From positions 1 to 64,000 of the forward strand of contig NZ_VFJB01000004.1 of assembly GCF_008362905.1 (NCBI RefSeq): a stretch of DNA of 64,000 nt, read 5' to 3'. This stretch comes from Deferribacter autotrophicus (GTDB taxonomy: Bacteria > Chrysiogenota > Deferribacteres > Deferribacterales > Deferribacteraceae). The notes beneath the pieces are model-generated. The model saw nothing but the letters and a program-made list of their open reading frames with translations, was not told the DNA's origin and made no database searches. Of the stretch, positions 45,923 through 54,166 are shown piece after piece; the stretch's first letter is position 1; every line of letters starts with the position of its first letter. A program made the translations under genes and the position numbers.

Positions 45923-46979
45923 AATTCTCTTTTAACACCATTTCCACCCTTGGACTTAAGTCAAAAAGACTGATACCAAGCTTTTCACATAATTCATTTA
46001 TAATATTTTCAAAATCAACATCAGCTTTACTCAACAAATTTGCATAATAAATTGCTAAAGAATAATGGTCATCATTAACTATTGTATGATGATTTCTCAC
46101 TGCATTTACGATAGAATCATCCACATTCCACTTTTTTAAAATTAAGGCAGAAGTTTCAGCATGATTTATACCAAACATCTCATCTTCTTCTCTAGCAGAA
46201 CTAATTGGTTTTGTTAAAAAGTCCACCAAAACAATTTTCCCTAAATCATGCATCAAACCAGCTAAATATAATGAATCTGCATCTAAATTATTATGTAATT
46301 TGCCTATCTCCTCAGCAATCCTTGCTACAACAAATGAATGTAACCACAAGCTTTTAGAATCTGTGTTATAGTTAGCTAAATTTTTATTAAAAAGATCCAT
46401 ACTAAAAGCCGCAAGAGCAATATTTTTTATTGTGTTCATACCAAGGAGTATCGCTGCTCTATCTATACTTGTAATTTCTTTTCTAATCCCATAGAAAGGA
46501 GAGTTTACAATTCTTAAAACTTTTCCCACAAGCCCCTGATCCTTTTTCACCTCAACTATTACTTCCTTGAAAGTGGACTTATCATTGGTTGTCAATTGTA
46601 ACAGCCTGTGGATTATACTTGGTAAAGCGGGTAGACTCTCAGCTTTAGCAATCACTTTTGACTTTATGATTTCAACACTTTCTGACAATCTATTTAGGTT
46701 AATATTTAACTTTTTTATGATTTTATCCCTATCTAATGGTGGATATATTATACCATTCACTTTATATAAACTTAATTTTTCAAAGATTTTCTGATCCTTG
46801 ACTTTAACATAAAAAAAAGTCTTTTTTTGAAATGACTTAGGTATTTTCAATAAAGTCTTTACATCATCAATCACATATATTTGAAAATCAAAATCATCAC
46901 TACTAACTATAAGGGACTCTGGAAGAATCCTCTTAAAATGAGCGATATCTTCCAGAGTCCCAAAAACTCTATACTTCAT
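45906..46979 (-). CDS. HDOD-domain protein
   Basis: 357 aa from the ATG at 46979, which shares its A with the stop of the previous gene (TGATG); a TTG one codon earlier is possible. The HDOD domain (PF08668) is at about residues 110-300: AKAESLPALPSIIHRLLQLT, VKKDQGLVGKVLRIVNSPFYG, GLMHDLGKIVLVDF, NAVRNHHT. An HD-like metal site survives in part (LMHDLG). HDOD proteins usually act in signalling, often with GGDEF or CheY proteins; here CheY, a kinase-like protein and SpoIIE are neighbours. The N-terminal 100 residues are unassigned. Confidence 0.87.
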   Translation of the reverse strand: MKYRVFGTLEDIAHFKRILPESLIVSSDDFDFQIYVIDDVKTLLKIPKSFQKKTFFYVKVKDQKIFEKLSLYKVNGIIYPPLDRDKIIKKLNINLNRLSESVEIIKSKVIAKAESLPALPSIIHRLLQLTTNDKSTFKEVIVEVKKDQGLVGKVLRIVNSPFYGIRKEITSIDRAAILLGMNTIKNIALAAFSMDLFNKNLANYNTDSKSLWLHSFVVARIAEEIGKLHNNLDADSLYLAGLMHDLGKIVLVDFLTKPISSAREEDEMFGINHAETSALILKKWNVDDSIVNAVRNHHTIVNDDHYSLAIYYANLLSKADVDFENIINELCEKLGISLFDLSPRVEMVLKENYDEFF

Positions 46980-47338
46980 CAATAATGAACTTTTAATATA
47001 TTCACACTAGAAGTAAGCTCTCTCCCTTTTTTCTCATTAATGATTGTAGGCATAGCTATTTTTACATTTTTGTTTTTATCTATCTCCACTAATGCAGTCG
47101 CTTCGTAAACACCATAAATAGCTCCCACAATTGCACCAGCTGCAGCACCATAAGTAATATATTCAAGATGATCTCCTGGATCTTCTTGAAAAACTAAAAG
47201 AGCAGTCCCTATTATTGCACCGGTTAATGCACCGTATGCAGTATCTTGGAGTATTACTCCACCTCTTGTCTCTGCATAAGAATTACTAAAAACTCCTACC
47301 ATAAAAACAAACACAAGTACAAAAATCATCTTCTTCAT
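46979..47338 (-). CDS. Small secreted glycine-zipper protein
   Basis: 119 aa with a signal peptide (MKKMIFVLVFVFMVGVFSNSYA). It has a glycine zipper (GALTGAIIGTALL and GAAAGAIVGAIYGVY, about residues 33-80), which usually means packing in a membrane or outer-membrane association. Its genomic place between cheY-like (4-nt ATGA overlap) and HDOD genes ties it to the signalling run. No known function. Confidence 0.75.
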   Translation of the reverse strand: MKKMIFVLVFVFMVGVFSNSYAETRGGVILQDTAYGALTGAIIGTALLVFQEDPGDHLEYITYGAAAGAIVGAIYGVYEATALVEIDKNKNVKIAMPTIINEKKGRELTSSVNILKVHY

Positions 47339-47691
47339 ACCAACCCCCTAATTTTATTTATTAATTCTTTTGGACTAAAAGGTTTTGTCAGATAATGAGC
47401 AGCATTCAGCTCATCCCCTTTTTGCATCGATTCCATATCAGATCTTGCAGTAAGAAATATTATCGGTATATTTTTTAAATTATCTTTCCTTTTAATCTCT
47501 TCTGCAGCTTGAAATCCATCCATAACAGGCATATTAATATCTAAAACAATTACATCCGGAACTATTTTTTCAACTAACTCAACGGCATCTTTTCCATTAT
47601 TTGCTTCGTAAACCTCAAAACCGCTCTTTTTCAAATGCATAGCAACAATTTTTCTAAGTCTCAGTTCATCATCAGCAATTACTATTTTCAT
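47335..47691 (-). CDS. Single-domain response regulator (CheY-like)
   Basis: 118 aa, only a receiver domain. D7-D8 (ADD) bind Mg2+, D51 (VLDINMP) is the phosphorylation site, T81 (FLTARS) and K103 (LTKPFSP) complete the switch. No output domain, so it signals by protein contact. It overlaps by 4 nt (ATGA) with the kinase-like gene before it and the zipper gene after it. The kinase-like neighbour is the obvious candidate partner, but that gene lacks a clear ATPase domain. Confidence 0.93.
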   Translation of the reverse strand: MKIVIADDELRLRKIVAMHLKKSGFEVYEANNGKDAVELVEKIVPDVIVLDINMPVMDGFQAAEEIKRKDNLKNIPIIFLTARSDMESMQKGDELNAAHYLTKPFSPKELINKIRGLV

Positions 47692-48239
47692 AATACTTTT
47701 ACCTTAACGTATCCATTTTTATATATCGATATGTTATATTTTTCCAGCAAATTATTTATTTTAAAGAGAAAAGAGTTCAACTTATCTCCATCTACTAATA
47801 AGTTGACAGACATCTTATCAACCTCTATTTTTACTTCACCAAAAGATTCTTTAACACATTCTGCCAAAAGAACCCCTATAACATTTTTGAAAACATAAAG
47901 ATTTAATTTTACCTTACAATTTTCTTTTTTCTCTAAAATAAATTTCACATTGTTTGATTTAAAACTGTTAAACATACCAATCAGCTTTTCAACAGGATCA
48001 GATAACTCAAACAAAGTTGTTTCAGCTTGAATTTTATTTGTTAAAATATCTAATAAGTTACCCATTAAAGCATCATAAATATCTAACAAAAAAGCTGAAA
48101 AACTTATAGAATCTCGCAAATTTTCAAACTCTTCATCAAAGTCTAATAATTCTATACCACTTATTATTATAGAAAGCTGCGTTCTGATATTATGTAAAAA
48201 GTAATTGTTTATTTCTTTTAAAATATTCCAATTATCCAT
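47688..48239 (-). CDS. Degenerate histidine kinase / phosphotransfer-like protein
   Basis: 183 aa. The start has an H-box-like helix, FLHNIRTQLSIIISGIELL (H16 corresponds to the phospho-His of HisKA/HisKA_2-type domains). A second helix follows at about residues 35-70. The C-terminal 100 residues could be a shrunken HATPase-like fold, but N-, G1- and G2-box motifs (NxxxN, DxGxG, GxG) are absent. It may therefore be a phosphotransfer or dimerisation partner for the adjacent CheY, like ChpT/Spo0B, which have the same two-part plan. The comparison with those families is by layout only. Confidence 0.6.
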   Translation of the reverse strand: MDNWNILKEINNYFLHNIRTQLSIIISGIELLDFDEEFENLRDSISFSAFLLDIYDALMGNLLDILTNKIQAETTLFELSDPVEKLIGMFNSFKSNNVKFILEKKENCKVKLNLYVFKNVIGVLLAECVKESFGEVKIEVDKMSVNLLVDGDKLNSFLFKINNLLEKYNISIYKNGYVKVKVL

Positions 48240-48241
48240 AT

Positions 48242-48862
48242 CTATTTTTTAAAGAATTTTCCAAACACCCCTTTTTTCTCTTCAACCAATTTATCTTTTA
48301 ACTTATCTTTTGGATAACCAAGCTCTATAGCTTTATTATAATACTCTTTTGCAGCTTTATATAATTTTTTCTTACTGTAGATATCTCCCAATAATACATA
48401 ATTCTCTGGATCCCACTGCTCTTCCCTTATCAACTCCAAACAGAGTTGCTTTGCATCAAAAAGACGTCGATCTTTATACATGTAGCACTTTATTATCCAT
48501 TTCTTATACTTTGTATTTTTGTCTCTTCTGTATGCTTCTTCAAACATATATAGCGCATTGTTTATATCACCTTCTTTATAATGCTTTACACCTGTAGCAA
48601 AAAATTTTTTCGCAATCTGTTTATAATTTATTTCTCTTTTTGTTTCATATATCTCTATATTTGGGTCCGTTACTTCTTCTCCTTTCATCACCTGCATTAA
48701 ATATTTATAAGCCTTTGTAACTGCAATAAATTCTTCTTGTGTACTTTTATTCACATCTGGATGGAGCAATTTTGCAAGTTCAAAATACCTTTTTTTTACC
48801 TCTGCAATAGATGCCTTTTCATCCAAACCCAACAAATTTAGGCATGTTTTGATATCATTCAT
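48242..48862 (-). CDS. DnaJ-domain / TPR protein
   Basis: 206 aa. The J domain is at residues 1-60, with the HPD triad at 34-36 (LLHPDVNKS), so DnaK could be stimulated. Tetratricopeptide-like repeats follow at about 85-195 (NNALYMFEEAYRRD; AAKEYYNKAIELG). No zinc-finger or G/F region, so not a DnaJ housekeeping chaperone. It stands in the signalling run, 3 nt after the HAD gene and 2 nt before the kinase-like gene. Role unknown. Confidence 0.87.
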   Translation of the reverse strand: MNDIKTCLNLLGLDEKASIAEVKKRYFELAKLLHPDVNKSTQEEFIAVTKAYKYLMQVMKGEEVTDPNIEIYETKREINYKQIAKKFFATGVKHYKEGDINNALYMFEEAYRRDKNTKYKKWIIKCYMYKDRRLFDAKQLCLELIREEQWDPENYVLLGDIYSKKKLYKAAKEYYNKAIELGYPKDKLKDKLVEEKKGVFGKFFKK

Positions 48863-48865
48863 CTG

Positions 48866-49504
48866 TCAAACCTTGTTAGTAAGTAACTTCAATTGAATTA
48901 TATCATAAATGGAATCAAAATTATAATCAAAGTTTACATTTTTTTTCCAAACCAAAGCAGTTTTAAAGCCAATCTTTTTAGCTCCATTAAGGTTTACTTC
49001 CATATCCTCAAAAAACAAGGATTTTTCCGGCTTCACTTTACTCTTTTTTAAAAAATTATAAAAACTTTCCACAAAAGGTTTGGGTTTATAATCTAGATCC
49101 TCAATAGAATAAATTGCATCAAATTCTTCAAGTACTCCCAAATGTTTTAAAACTTTGAAAGCGTGTTTTCTTGAACCGTTTGTATAAACAATCTTTTTCT
49201 GATCAAATTCTCTCAATATCTTTAGAAGCAACTCATCTTTTTTAATCAATCTGGAATAATCTATATCATGCACATAATCTAAATAATCGTTAGGATTGAT
49301 GGAATAATTCTTTATTAATCCATTCAGGGTTGTTCCATAATTATCACGGTATTCTTTTCTTAATTCATTTACAATATTCGGCGGGATACCAACCTTTTTA
49401 ATCATATAATCATTAATTAAGGTATCCACTTCTTTAAGAACATTTTTCTTAGGATTATAAAGGGTATTGTCTAAATCAAAAATTAGATACTCAAATTCAT
49501 TCAT
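48866..49504 (-). CDS. HAD-family hydrolase (pyrimidine 5'-nucleotidase type)
   Basis: 212 aa. HAD motif I DLDNTLY at residues 10-16 (nucleophile D10, acid/base D12), motif II VYTNGS, motif III Lys near DLDYKPKPF and motif IV FFEDMEVNLNGAKKIGF. Resembles the SDT1/pyrimidine 5'-nucleotidase group. First gene of the eleven-gene minus run that ends with larC. The promoter should lie in 49505-49600. Substrate unproven. Confidence 0.88.
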   Translation of the reverse strand: MNEFEYLIFDLDNTLYNPKKNVLKEVDTLINDYMIKKVGIPPNIVNELRKEYRDNYGTTLNGLIKNYSINPNDYLDYVHDIDYSRLIKKDELLLKILREFDQKKIVYTNGSRKHAFKVLKHLGVLEEFDAIYSIEDLDYKPKPFVESFYNFLKKSKVKPEKSLFFEDMEVNLNGAKKIGFKTALVWKKNVNFDYNFDSIYDIIQLKLLTNKV

Positions 49505-49574
49505 AACTATATTTTAAATGAAAAATAAAATAACTCAATATTTATATAAATTTTGCCGTTAACCCATTTTTTCA

Positions 49575-49822
49575 AATAACCTTATTTTTCAAGGAAAGTA
49601 GGAAGGTGGAGAAGTGGAGAAATAGAAAAAGCAACTCTGTAACAAAAACTGCGTAATTTTTTTTCGTAAATCGTGAAGCGTGACAGGAAAGCTGTAACAA
49701 CGTGAAGTGTAATGCGTGAAATAACCATCAACTAACGTCTCAACGTTCAAAAAACATCATTTACCTTAACTTCAACCTTGAACTTTGAACCTTGAACATT
49801 GAACTTTGAACTTTGAACTTTT
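49575..49822 (+). repeat. Low-complexity intergenic cassette, copy A (ends in a TTGAACN array)
   Basis: Begins AATAACCTTATTTTTCAAGG, continues through AGGTGGAGAAGTGGAGAAAT, CTCTGTAACAAAAACTG, CGTAAATCGTGAAG, AACCATCAACTAACGTCTCA and ends in about eight 7-bp units of the type ACTTTGA / ACATTGA (49769-49822). The same chain of phrases, in the same order and direction, recurs at 52699-53004. Confidence 0.8.
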
Positions 49823-49939
49823 TCTATATCCCCTTTTATAATTGACAACTATAAGAAATAATTCTCCTGTTAATAAAAGTTGGAAAAACTCTAACCTTCC
49901 CTACTCTTTCCTATCTACCCACAAAAATCTTTAAAGGTT

Positions 49940-50428
49940 TTAGTCATTTCTCTCCCAATAAACCCTAGTAAATATATTATCATCTGACCATCTTATTGTT
50001 AATTCACCTTTATACGCTTTAAAGAGGGCTTTTCCTATTCTATAAGCAAGTCTATCATTTGTAGTGTAAACAACTATTTCTTCAGCATTCTCTACAATTT
50101 TACCAATTTTTGAAAGTGCAGTCCTAGCTCTTTGTTTTTTTTCTTCATTTCTTATTAAATTCAATATTTCATCTTTACGACCGAGTACAAAATTCCCTTT
50201 TAAATACAAAATACCTTCGTAGTATTCTTCTTTTATTTTTTTACATGCAGGACACACAATGGGATTCTTTTTAAACTCATTATCAGCTTTAAGTTTCCAG
50301 TTTTTGTCAATATAGACAATGTCACATTCTGTGCAATATGAATTGTTTGGATACTCACATCTGTAAGGATCGTCAGAATCTTCAGTAAACTTCAAATATG
50401 AAAGCATTTTTATCTTTTCTCTTCTCAT
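49940..50428 (-). CDS. BCAM0308-like zinc-ribbon protein
   Basis: 162 aa, cytosolic. CTEC (about residues 33-36) and CPAC (about 59-62) form a zinc-ribbon pair. The tail (TTNDRLAYRIGKALFKAYKGELTIRW) matches a small family often annotated BCAM0308, with resemblance to archaeal NMD3 zinc domains. Function unknown. It is the last gene of a run read from 52616 down to 49940 and lies 16 nt after the DUF3108 gene. Confidence 0.75.
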   Translation of the reverse strand: MRREKIKMLSYLKFTEDSDDPYRCEYPNNSYCTECDIVYIDKNWKLKADNEFKKNPIVCPACKKIKEEYYEGILYLKGNFVLGRKDEILNLIRNEEKKQRARTALSKIGKIVENAEEIVVYTTNDRLAYRIGKALFKAYKGELTIRWSDDNIFTRVYWERND

Positions 50429-50444
50429 AGGACACCCCCATTAT

Positions 50445-51185
50445 TTAATTATACCACAATAAATAAACATTTACCAGTTTATCGCATATTTTCTTTATCA
50501 AATTTCTGTCCCCATCCACACTCACACTTTTCAACTTAGCTTTACCTATCGTGAATTCAACCCACACTCTCTCCATCATCATATCTTCATTAACAAAAAT
50601 CCACCAATACCCTTTAGGCACTAATAAACCAGAAGTTTTAATGTCAGGTTTTAGTCTAATTTTTCTGTAACCTTCTCTTTTAGTCTCATTAGTTGAAATG
50701 TTATAAGTCCTTTTATCGTAAAAAAGATTAAAATTATTTCTATGTAACCCACACTGTAAATTTAATGAATAAAAATACGGATCAAAAACATACTTTTTGT
50801 TCACCACTCCTTCTTTAATATGCTTTTTACCCTTTTTAAACTTTATAATCTTATAATTAAGCTTTGTATGGCTGTACGTATAAATATGATCCCTTTTATA
50901 ATTTCCTTCCCTCTGAAAAAAGTTAAAGTGATATACCCCTCTTTTCAAATCAAGGAATGAATATCCTTTATTATCAATCCGTTTAATTAATGAAATCAGC
51001 GTATTCGTCTTGATATAACTTGATATTTTAATTTTGTCTGAATCAAAACTGTATTCAATACAAGCTTCACCAAGAGGTATAAAGTAGTAAGCTTTATAAC
51101 ATACAGTTAACTTTTCTTCCGCTAATACTTGCGAAGCAAAAGTTATACAAAAAATAATAAAAACTATAAAAAAAATATTTTTCAT
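50445..51185 (-). CDS. DUF3108-family periplasmic protein
   Basis: 246 aa with a signal peptide (MKNIFFIVFIIFCITFASQVLA). Sequence pattern LTVCYKAYYFIPLGEACIEYSF...SSYIKTNTLISLIKRIDNKGYSFLD fits DUF3108, a family of periplasmic beta-rich proteins of unknown role. Its start overlaps the ispF stop by 4 nt. Confidence 0.8.
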   Translation of the reverse strand: MKNIFFIVFIIFCITFASQVLAEEKLTVCYKAYYFIPLGEACIEYSFDSDKIKISSYIKTNTLISLIKRIDNKGYSFLDLKRGVYHFNFFQREGNYKRDHIYTYSHTKLNYKIIKFKKGKKHIKEGVVNKKYVFDPYFYSLNLQCGLHRNNFNLFYDKRTYNISTNETKREGYRKIRLKPDIKTSGLLVPKGYWWIFVNEDMMMERVWVEFTIGKAKLKSVSVDGDRNLIKKICDKLVNVYLLWYN

Positions 51186-51661
51186 TCTTTTATCAAAGTA
51201 CTCACAGCCAAAGCAGCTACACCTTCACCTCTACCAGTAAACCCCAATTTTTCAGTTGTAGTTCCTTTAATTGTAATGTCATTATACTCAATTTTTAATA
51301 TTGCTGAAAGAGTTTCGCGCATCCTGTCAATAAATGGTGAAATCTTGGGTGCTTCAGCAATAACTGTACAATCAACATTAGATATATAAAAACCTTTTTC
51401 AGTTACCATATTGACAGCATGTTCCAACAAAACTTTTGAATCGATATCCTTATATCTTTTATCGTTATCAGGAAATACTTTCCCTATATCAAGTCCACAG
51501 GCTGGAGATAATATGGAATCAATAATGGCATGAATTAGCACGTCAGCATCCGAATACCCAAGAAGCCCATATTTATATGGAATTTCTACACCGCCGAGAA
51601 TCAATTTTCTGCCTTCACAAAACCTGTGAACATCAAAGCCTATCCCAGTCTTAATCTTCAT
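51182..51661 (-). CDS. ispF: 2-C-methyl-D-erythritol 2,4-cyclodiphosphate synthase
   Basis: MEP-pathway enzyme making MEcPP, the substrate of IspG (18834). The metal-binding GFDVHRF is at residues 8-14 (D10, H12), then GYSDADVLIHAIIDS and the late TTTEKLGFTGRGEGVAA. 159 aa. ispD is not fused or adjacent. Its start overlaps the end of a 56-aa Cys-rich gene by 11 nt. Confidence 0.97.
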   Translation of the reverse strand: MKIKTGIGFDVHRFCEGRKLILGGVEIPYKYGLLGYSDADVLIHAIIDSILSPACGLDIGKVFPDNDKRYKDIDSKVLLEHAVNMVTEKGFYISNVDCTVIAEAPKISPFIDRMRETLSAILKIEYNDITIKGTTTEKLGFTGRGEGVAALAVSTLIKE

Positions 51662-51821
51662 CTTTTTTCTCTTCTATTTCTTCTTTTTCTTCTTCATCTT
51701 CTTCAGGAATTGTCAAATCCCTTGTAAAATCAGGACAACGTGCTGGATCTTTTATATAGTATTTTTTCTGACAGTGCTCTCTCCATGCACAAACAGCACA
51801 TGTTATCTTACTCTTCTCCAT
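51651..51821 (-). CDS. 56-aa cysteine-containing small protein
   Basis: A short gene with a good ribosome-binding site (GGGGTGG, 5 nt before the ATG at 51821). It encodes MEKSKITCAVCAWREHC followed by QKKYYIKDPARCPDFTRDL, then a long acidic/lysine tail. Four Cys residues (positions 8, 11, 17 and 31 by my count) could bind a metal. Similar CAxC-W-x2-C...RCPDFxRDL proteins are familiar from delta-type bacteria as conserved hypotheticals. It overlaps ispF by 11 nt and follows the hydrolase gene by 13 nt. Confidence 0.85.
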   Translation of the reverse strand: MEKSKITCAVCAWREHCQKKYYIKDPARCPDFTRDLTIPEEDEEEKEEIEEKKDED

Positions 51822-51834
51822 TCAACCACCCCTT

Positions 51835-52344
51835 TTAAATTGAGTCTACTTTTATTAAAAAGTTTTCAAAAATTTTTACAATCTCATCTATACATCTCAA
51901 TAATCTGTGTTCATCATCAACTAGATGAAGAGGTATACTGTATTTTTTACAATAATTAAAGATTTTGTCTACAGAGATAATACTATCTTTATAACCATGA
52001 ACTACTTCAATTAAACTCTTCTCTACAAAAGGCTCCTTTTCACAATAAATTTCATTTTCTATCATCACAGCTGGAGCTAGTAAAAATATCCCATCAGGCT
52101 TAATCTTTTTACCTGCTACAAGAGAAATATAACCTCCCATACTTGAACCAACTAAAACAATTTTTTTATAATTTTCAGGAATGTAATTTAAAAGCTTTTT
52201 TACCCTTTTTTCAGGGTCATAAATACCTTGATAATCTATACTAATAACATTCCAACCTCTTTCAATTGCTACATTGGATAATTTCTTAATTTTTATTCCG
52301 TCTGGTGTTCCTTCTTTACCATGAGAAAAAACTACTAACTTCAT
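51835..52344 (-). CDS. Small alpha/beta hydrolase
   Basis: 169 aa. Nucleophile elbow GSSMGGY (Ser about residue 68), an oxyanion strand VVFSHG at the start, an Asp-containing HGYKDSI and a final His in DDEHRLL, as in YqiA/YcfP-like esterases. Substrate unknown. It starts 2 nt after the csoR-like gene, so the repressor and hydrolase are one transcript. Confidence 0.82.
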   Translation of the reverse strand: MKLVVFSHGKEGTPDGIKIKKLSNVAIERGWNVISIDYQGIYDPEKRVKKLLNYIPENYKKIVLVGSSMGGYISLVAGKKIKPDGIFLLAPAVMIENEIYCEKEPFVEKSLIEVVHGYKDSIISVDKIFNYCKKYSIPLHLVDDEHRLLRCIDEIVKIFENFLIKVDSI

Positions 52345-52346
52345 AT

Positions 52347-52616
52347 TTACTTCAAATACCTATCAATGGTCTTAATGAGCTCTTCAATTATCTCTTCTGA
52401 CTTATCTGATTTTATAGCATTCACAACACATGTATTAACATGTTTCTTTAAAATTTTTAAAGCCACCTTATCCAAAGCTCCCCGCACAGCTGAAACTTGG
52501 TTTATTATATCAATGCAGTATTTATCACTTTCAATCATCTTTGCAATCCCTCTTACCTGTCCTTCAATTTTGGCAAGTCTTGTCAATAAATCCTTTTTCA
52601 AATCTTCACCAAACAT
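52347..52616 (-). CDS. CsoR/RcnR/FrmR-family metal-sensing repressor
   Basis: 89 aa from the ATG at 52616, preceded by GGGAGG at normal spacing; the ORF opens earlier but without a ribosome-binding site. The family core LARLAKIEGQVRGIAKMIE-like TRLAKIEGQVRGIAKMI is clear. The ligand pattern YC (about residue 34) with HVNTC (H-x3-C, about 59 and 63) fits the Cu(I)-type Cys-His-Cys site of CsoR, though persulfide or formaldehyde sensors are close relatives. No copper pump or chaperone is nearby, so the target is unknown. Confidence 0.88.
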   Translation of the reverse strand: MFGEDLKKDLLTRLAKIEGQVRGIAKMIESDKYCIDIINQVSAVRGALDKVALKILKKHVNTCVVNAIKSDKSEEIIEELIKTIDRYLK

Positions 52617-52698
52617 AATAACCTCCCTTCCTTTTAATTTGGCTTTTAAATTATAAGAAGTCAACACTATTAAACCTGATGTCCCTTCAATTTTTGCT

Positions 52699-53004
52699 AA
52701 TAACCCTATTTCTCAAGTAAAGTAGGGAAATGGAGAGGTGGAGAAATAGAAAAAGATACTCTGTAACAAAAACTGTGTAAATCTTTTCTCGTAAATCGTA
52801 ACACGTGATGCGTGAAATAACCATGAATAACTATAAATATCTATTTCCCATCTCAAATAACCATCAACTAACATCTCAGCAAAAATCATCAATTACCTTA
52901 ACCTCAACCTTAAACATTGAACATTGAACTTTGAACATTGAACATTGAACTTTGAACGTTGAACATTGAACTTTGAACGTTGAACATTGAACTTTGAACT
53001 TTAA
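52699..53004 (+). repeat. Low-complexity intergenic cassette, copy B (ends in a 13-unit 7-bp array)
   Basis: Shares the phrases of 49575-49822 in the same order and direction. Its right part, 52914-53004, is thirteen consecutive 7-bp units of AC[A/T/G]TTGA in unbroken register. Copies A and B bracket the six-gene run 49940-52616. Confidence 0.85.
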
Positions 53005-53059
53005 AGTAAAAAGAATGTTTTTAGTTGTTTAAAGATTTTGTTTATGATATTAATTAATT

Positions 53060-54166
53060 ATGAATGAATTCTTCGCTTCGATGATTATTTTCGCAATTGC
53101 TTTTTTTAGTTCACTCCTTTACCTTGCTAAAGGTAAAAAAGATAACCTTCTGTCATACTTACTAAATCTTAACTTCGAATATATCTTAGTTGGAATAATT
53201 ATATACTATTTATCAAAATACTATCTCACTGATAAATACGATTTTTTACCCTATTTAGCGTTTTTAAATGTCCTTGTTGGTATGTTGCTTGGCTCCCAGT
53301 TTAAATTATCTCTTTTGAAAAGTATAAATTACCGTTTTTACATTTTTCTTTTTTTGATATATATTTTACATCTCTTATTTCTTTGTACAATTTTCTCATT
53401 CTTCAGCGATAAATACATTTCTTTATCCATTGCTTTTAATACCACTTTTCCTTTTAGCTATATTTTACTTAACAAATTGTTAAAAAATAAAAAAACAAAT
53501 ACTTACAATAATATGGTATTAATCTCTTTATATCCTCTCTTCTCTCTCCTTTCATATACGATCTTCTTTTCATTAAAAATACAGTATTACAATCTCATCT
53601 TTACTCTTATTTTAGTTTCAATAATAATTCTTGTAATAACCAAAACAATGCATTTTAACGACAAAAGAGTAATTTATACATTGAACTTTTTAATTGTAAT
53701 AATTTTTACAGGAATCTCTCTGTCTATAAAGTTATCCCCACTCATGACCGGATTTATTGCCGGATTGTTAATGGCAAATATTCAACTTGGTGATATATTT
53801 TTAAATACCATCAGTTTTATAGACAAATTCATTTATATCATTATTTTTATAATTACGGGAATTTTCCTGGCATCAAGTTTTAGTATATTTAATTTTAATT
53901 ATTTACTTCTATCCATATTAATTTGCCTATCATTTTTGATAGTTCGAAAAATGTTAGCAAAAATTCTTTTTGAAAAGCTAATTTACAAAGATAGTGATAC
54001 AAAAATAAATCTTTCAAATATTGGAATCATACCGGCAATCATTATTTTTGACCTAAAAATTATGAATATATCCAATCTGATAATCTTTTTAGTCCCTCTG
54101 ATTATAACTTTTATAATCCTTGAAATTTACAACTTTGTGGAACTGAAAAATGAACTTAGTCAATAG
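53060..54166 (+). CDS. Divergent membrane antiporter-like protein
   Basis: 368 aa, about ten to eleven membrane helices and short polar loops. It resembles Na+/H+ antiporter-like folds (CPA2/DUF-type), for example SIKLSPLMTGFIAGLLMANIQ, but the conserved charged core is weak. It may be a degenerate transporter or a regulatory partner. Its last 17 nt overlap the start of a clearer antiporter gene, suggesting the two products are made together. Confidence is high for a membrane protein, low for its activity. Confidence 0.65.
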   Translation: MNEFFASMIIFAIAFFSSLLYLAKGKKDNLLSYLLNLNFEYILVGIIIYYLSKYYLTDKYDFLPYLAFLNVLVGMLLGSQFKLSLLKSINYRFYIFLFLIYILHLLFLCTIFSFFSDKYISLSIAFNTTFPFSYILLNKLLKNKKTNTYNNMVLISLYPLFSLLSYTIFFSLKIQYYNLIFTLILVSIIILVITKTMHFNDKRVIYTLNFLIVIIFTGISLSIKLSPLMTGFIAGLLMANIQLGDIFLNTISFIDKFIYIIIFIITGIFLASSFSIFNFNYLLLSILICLSFLIVRKMLAKILFEKLIYKDSDTKINLSNIGIIPAIIIFDLKIMNISNLIIFLVPLIITFIILEIYNFVELKNELSQ

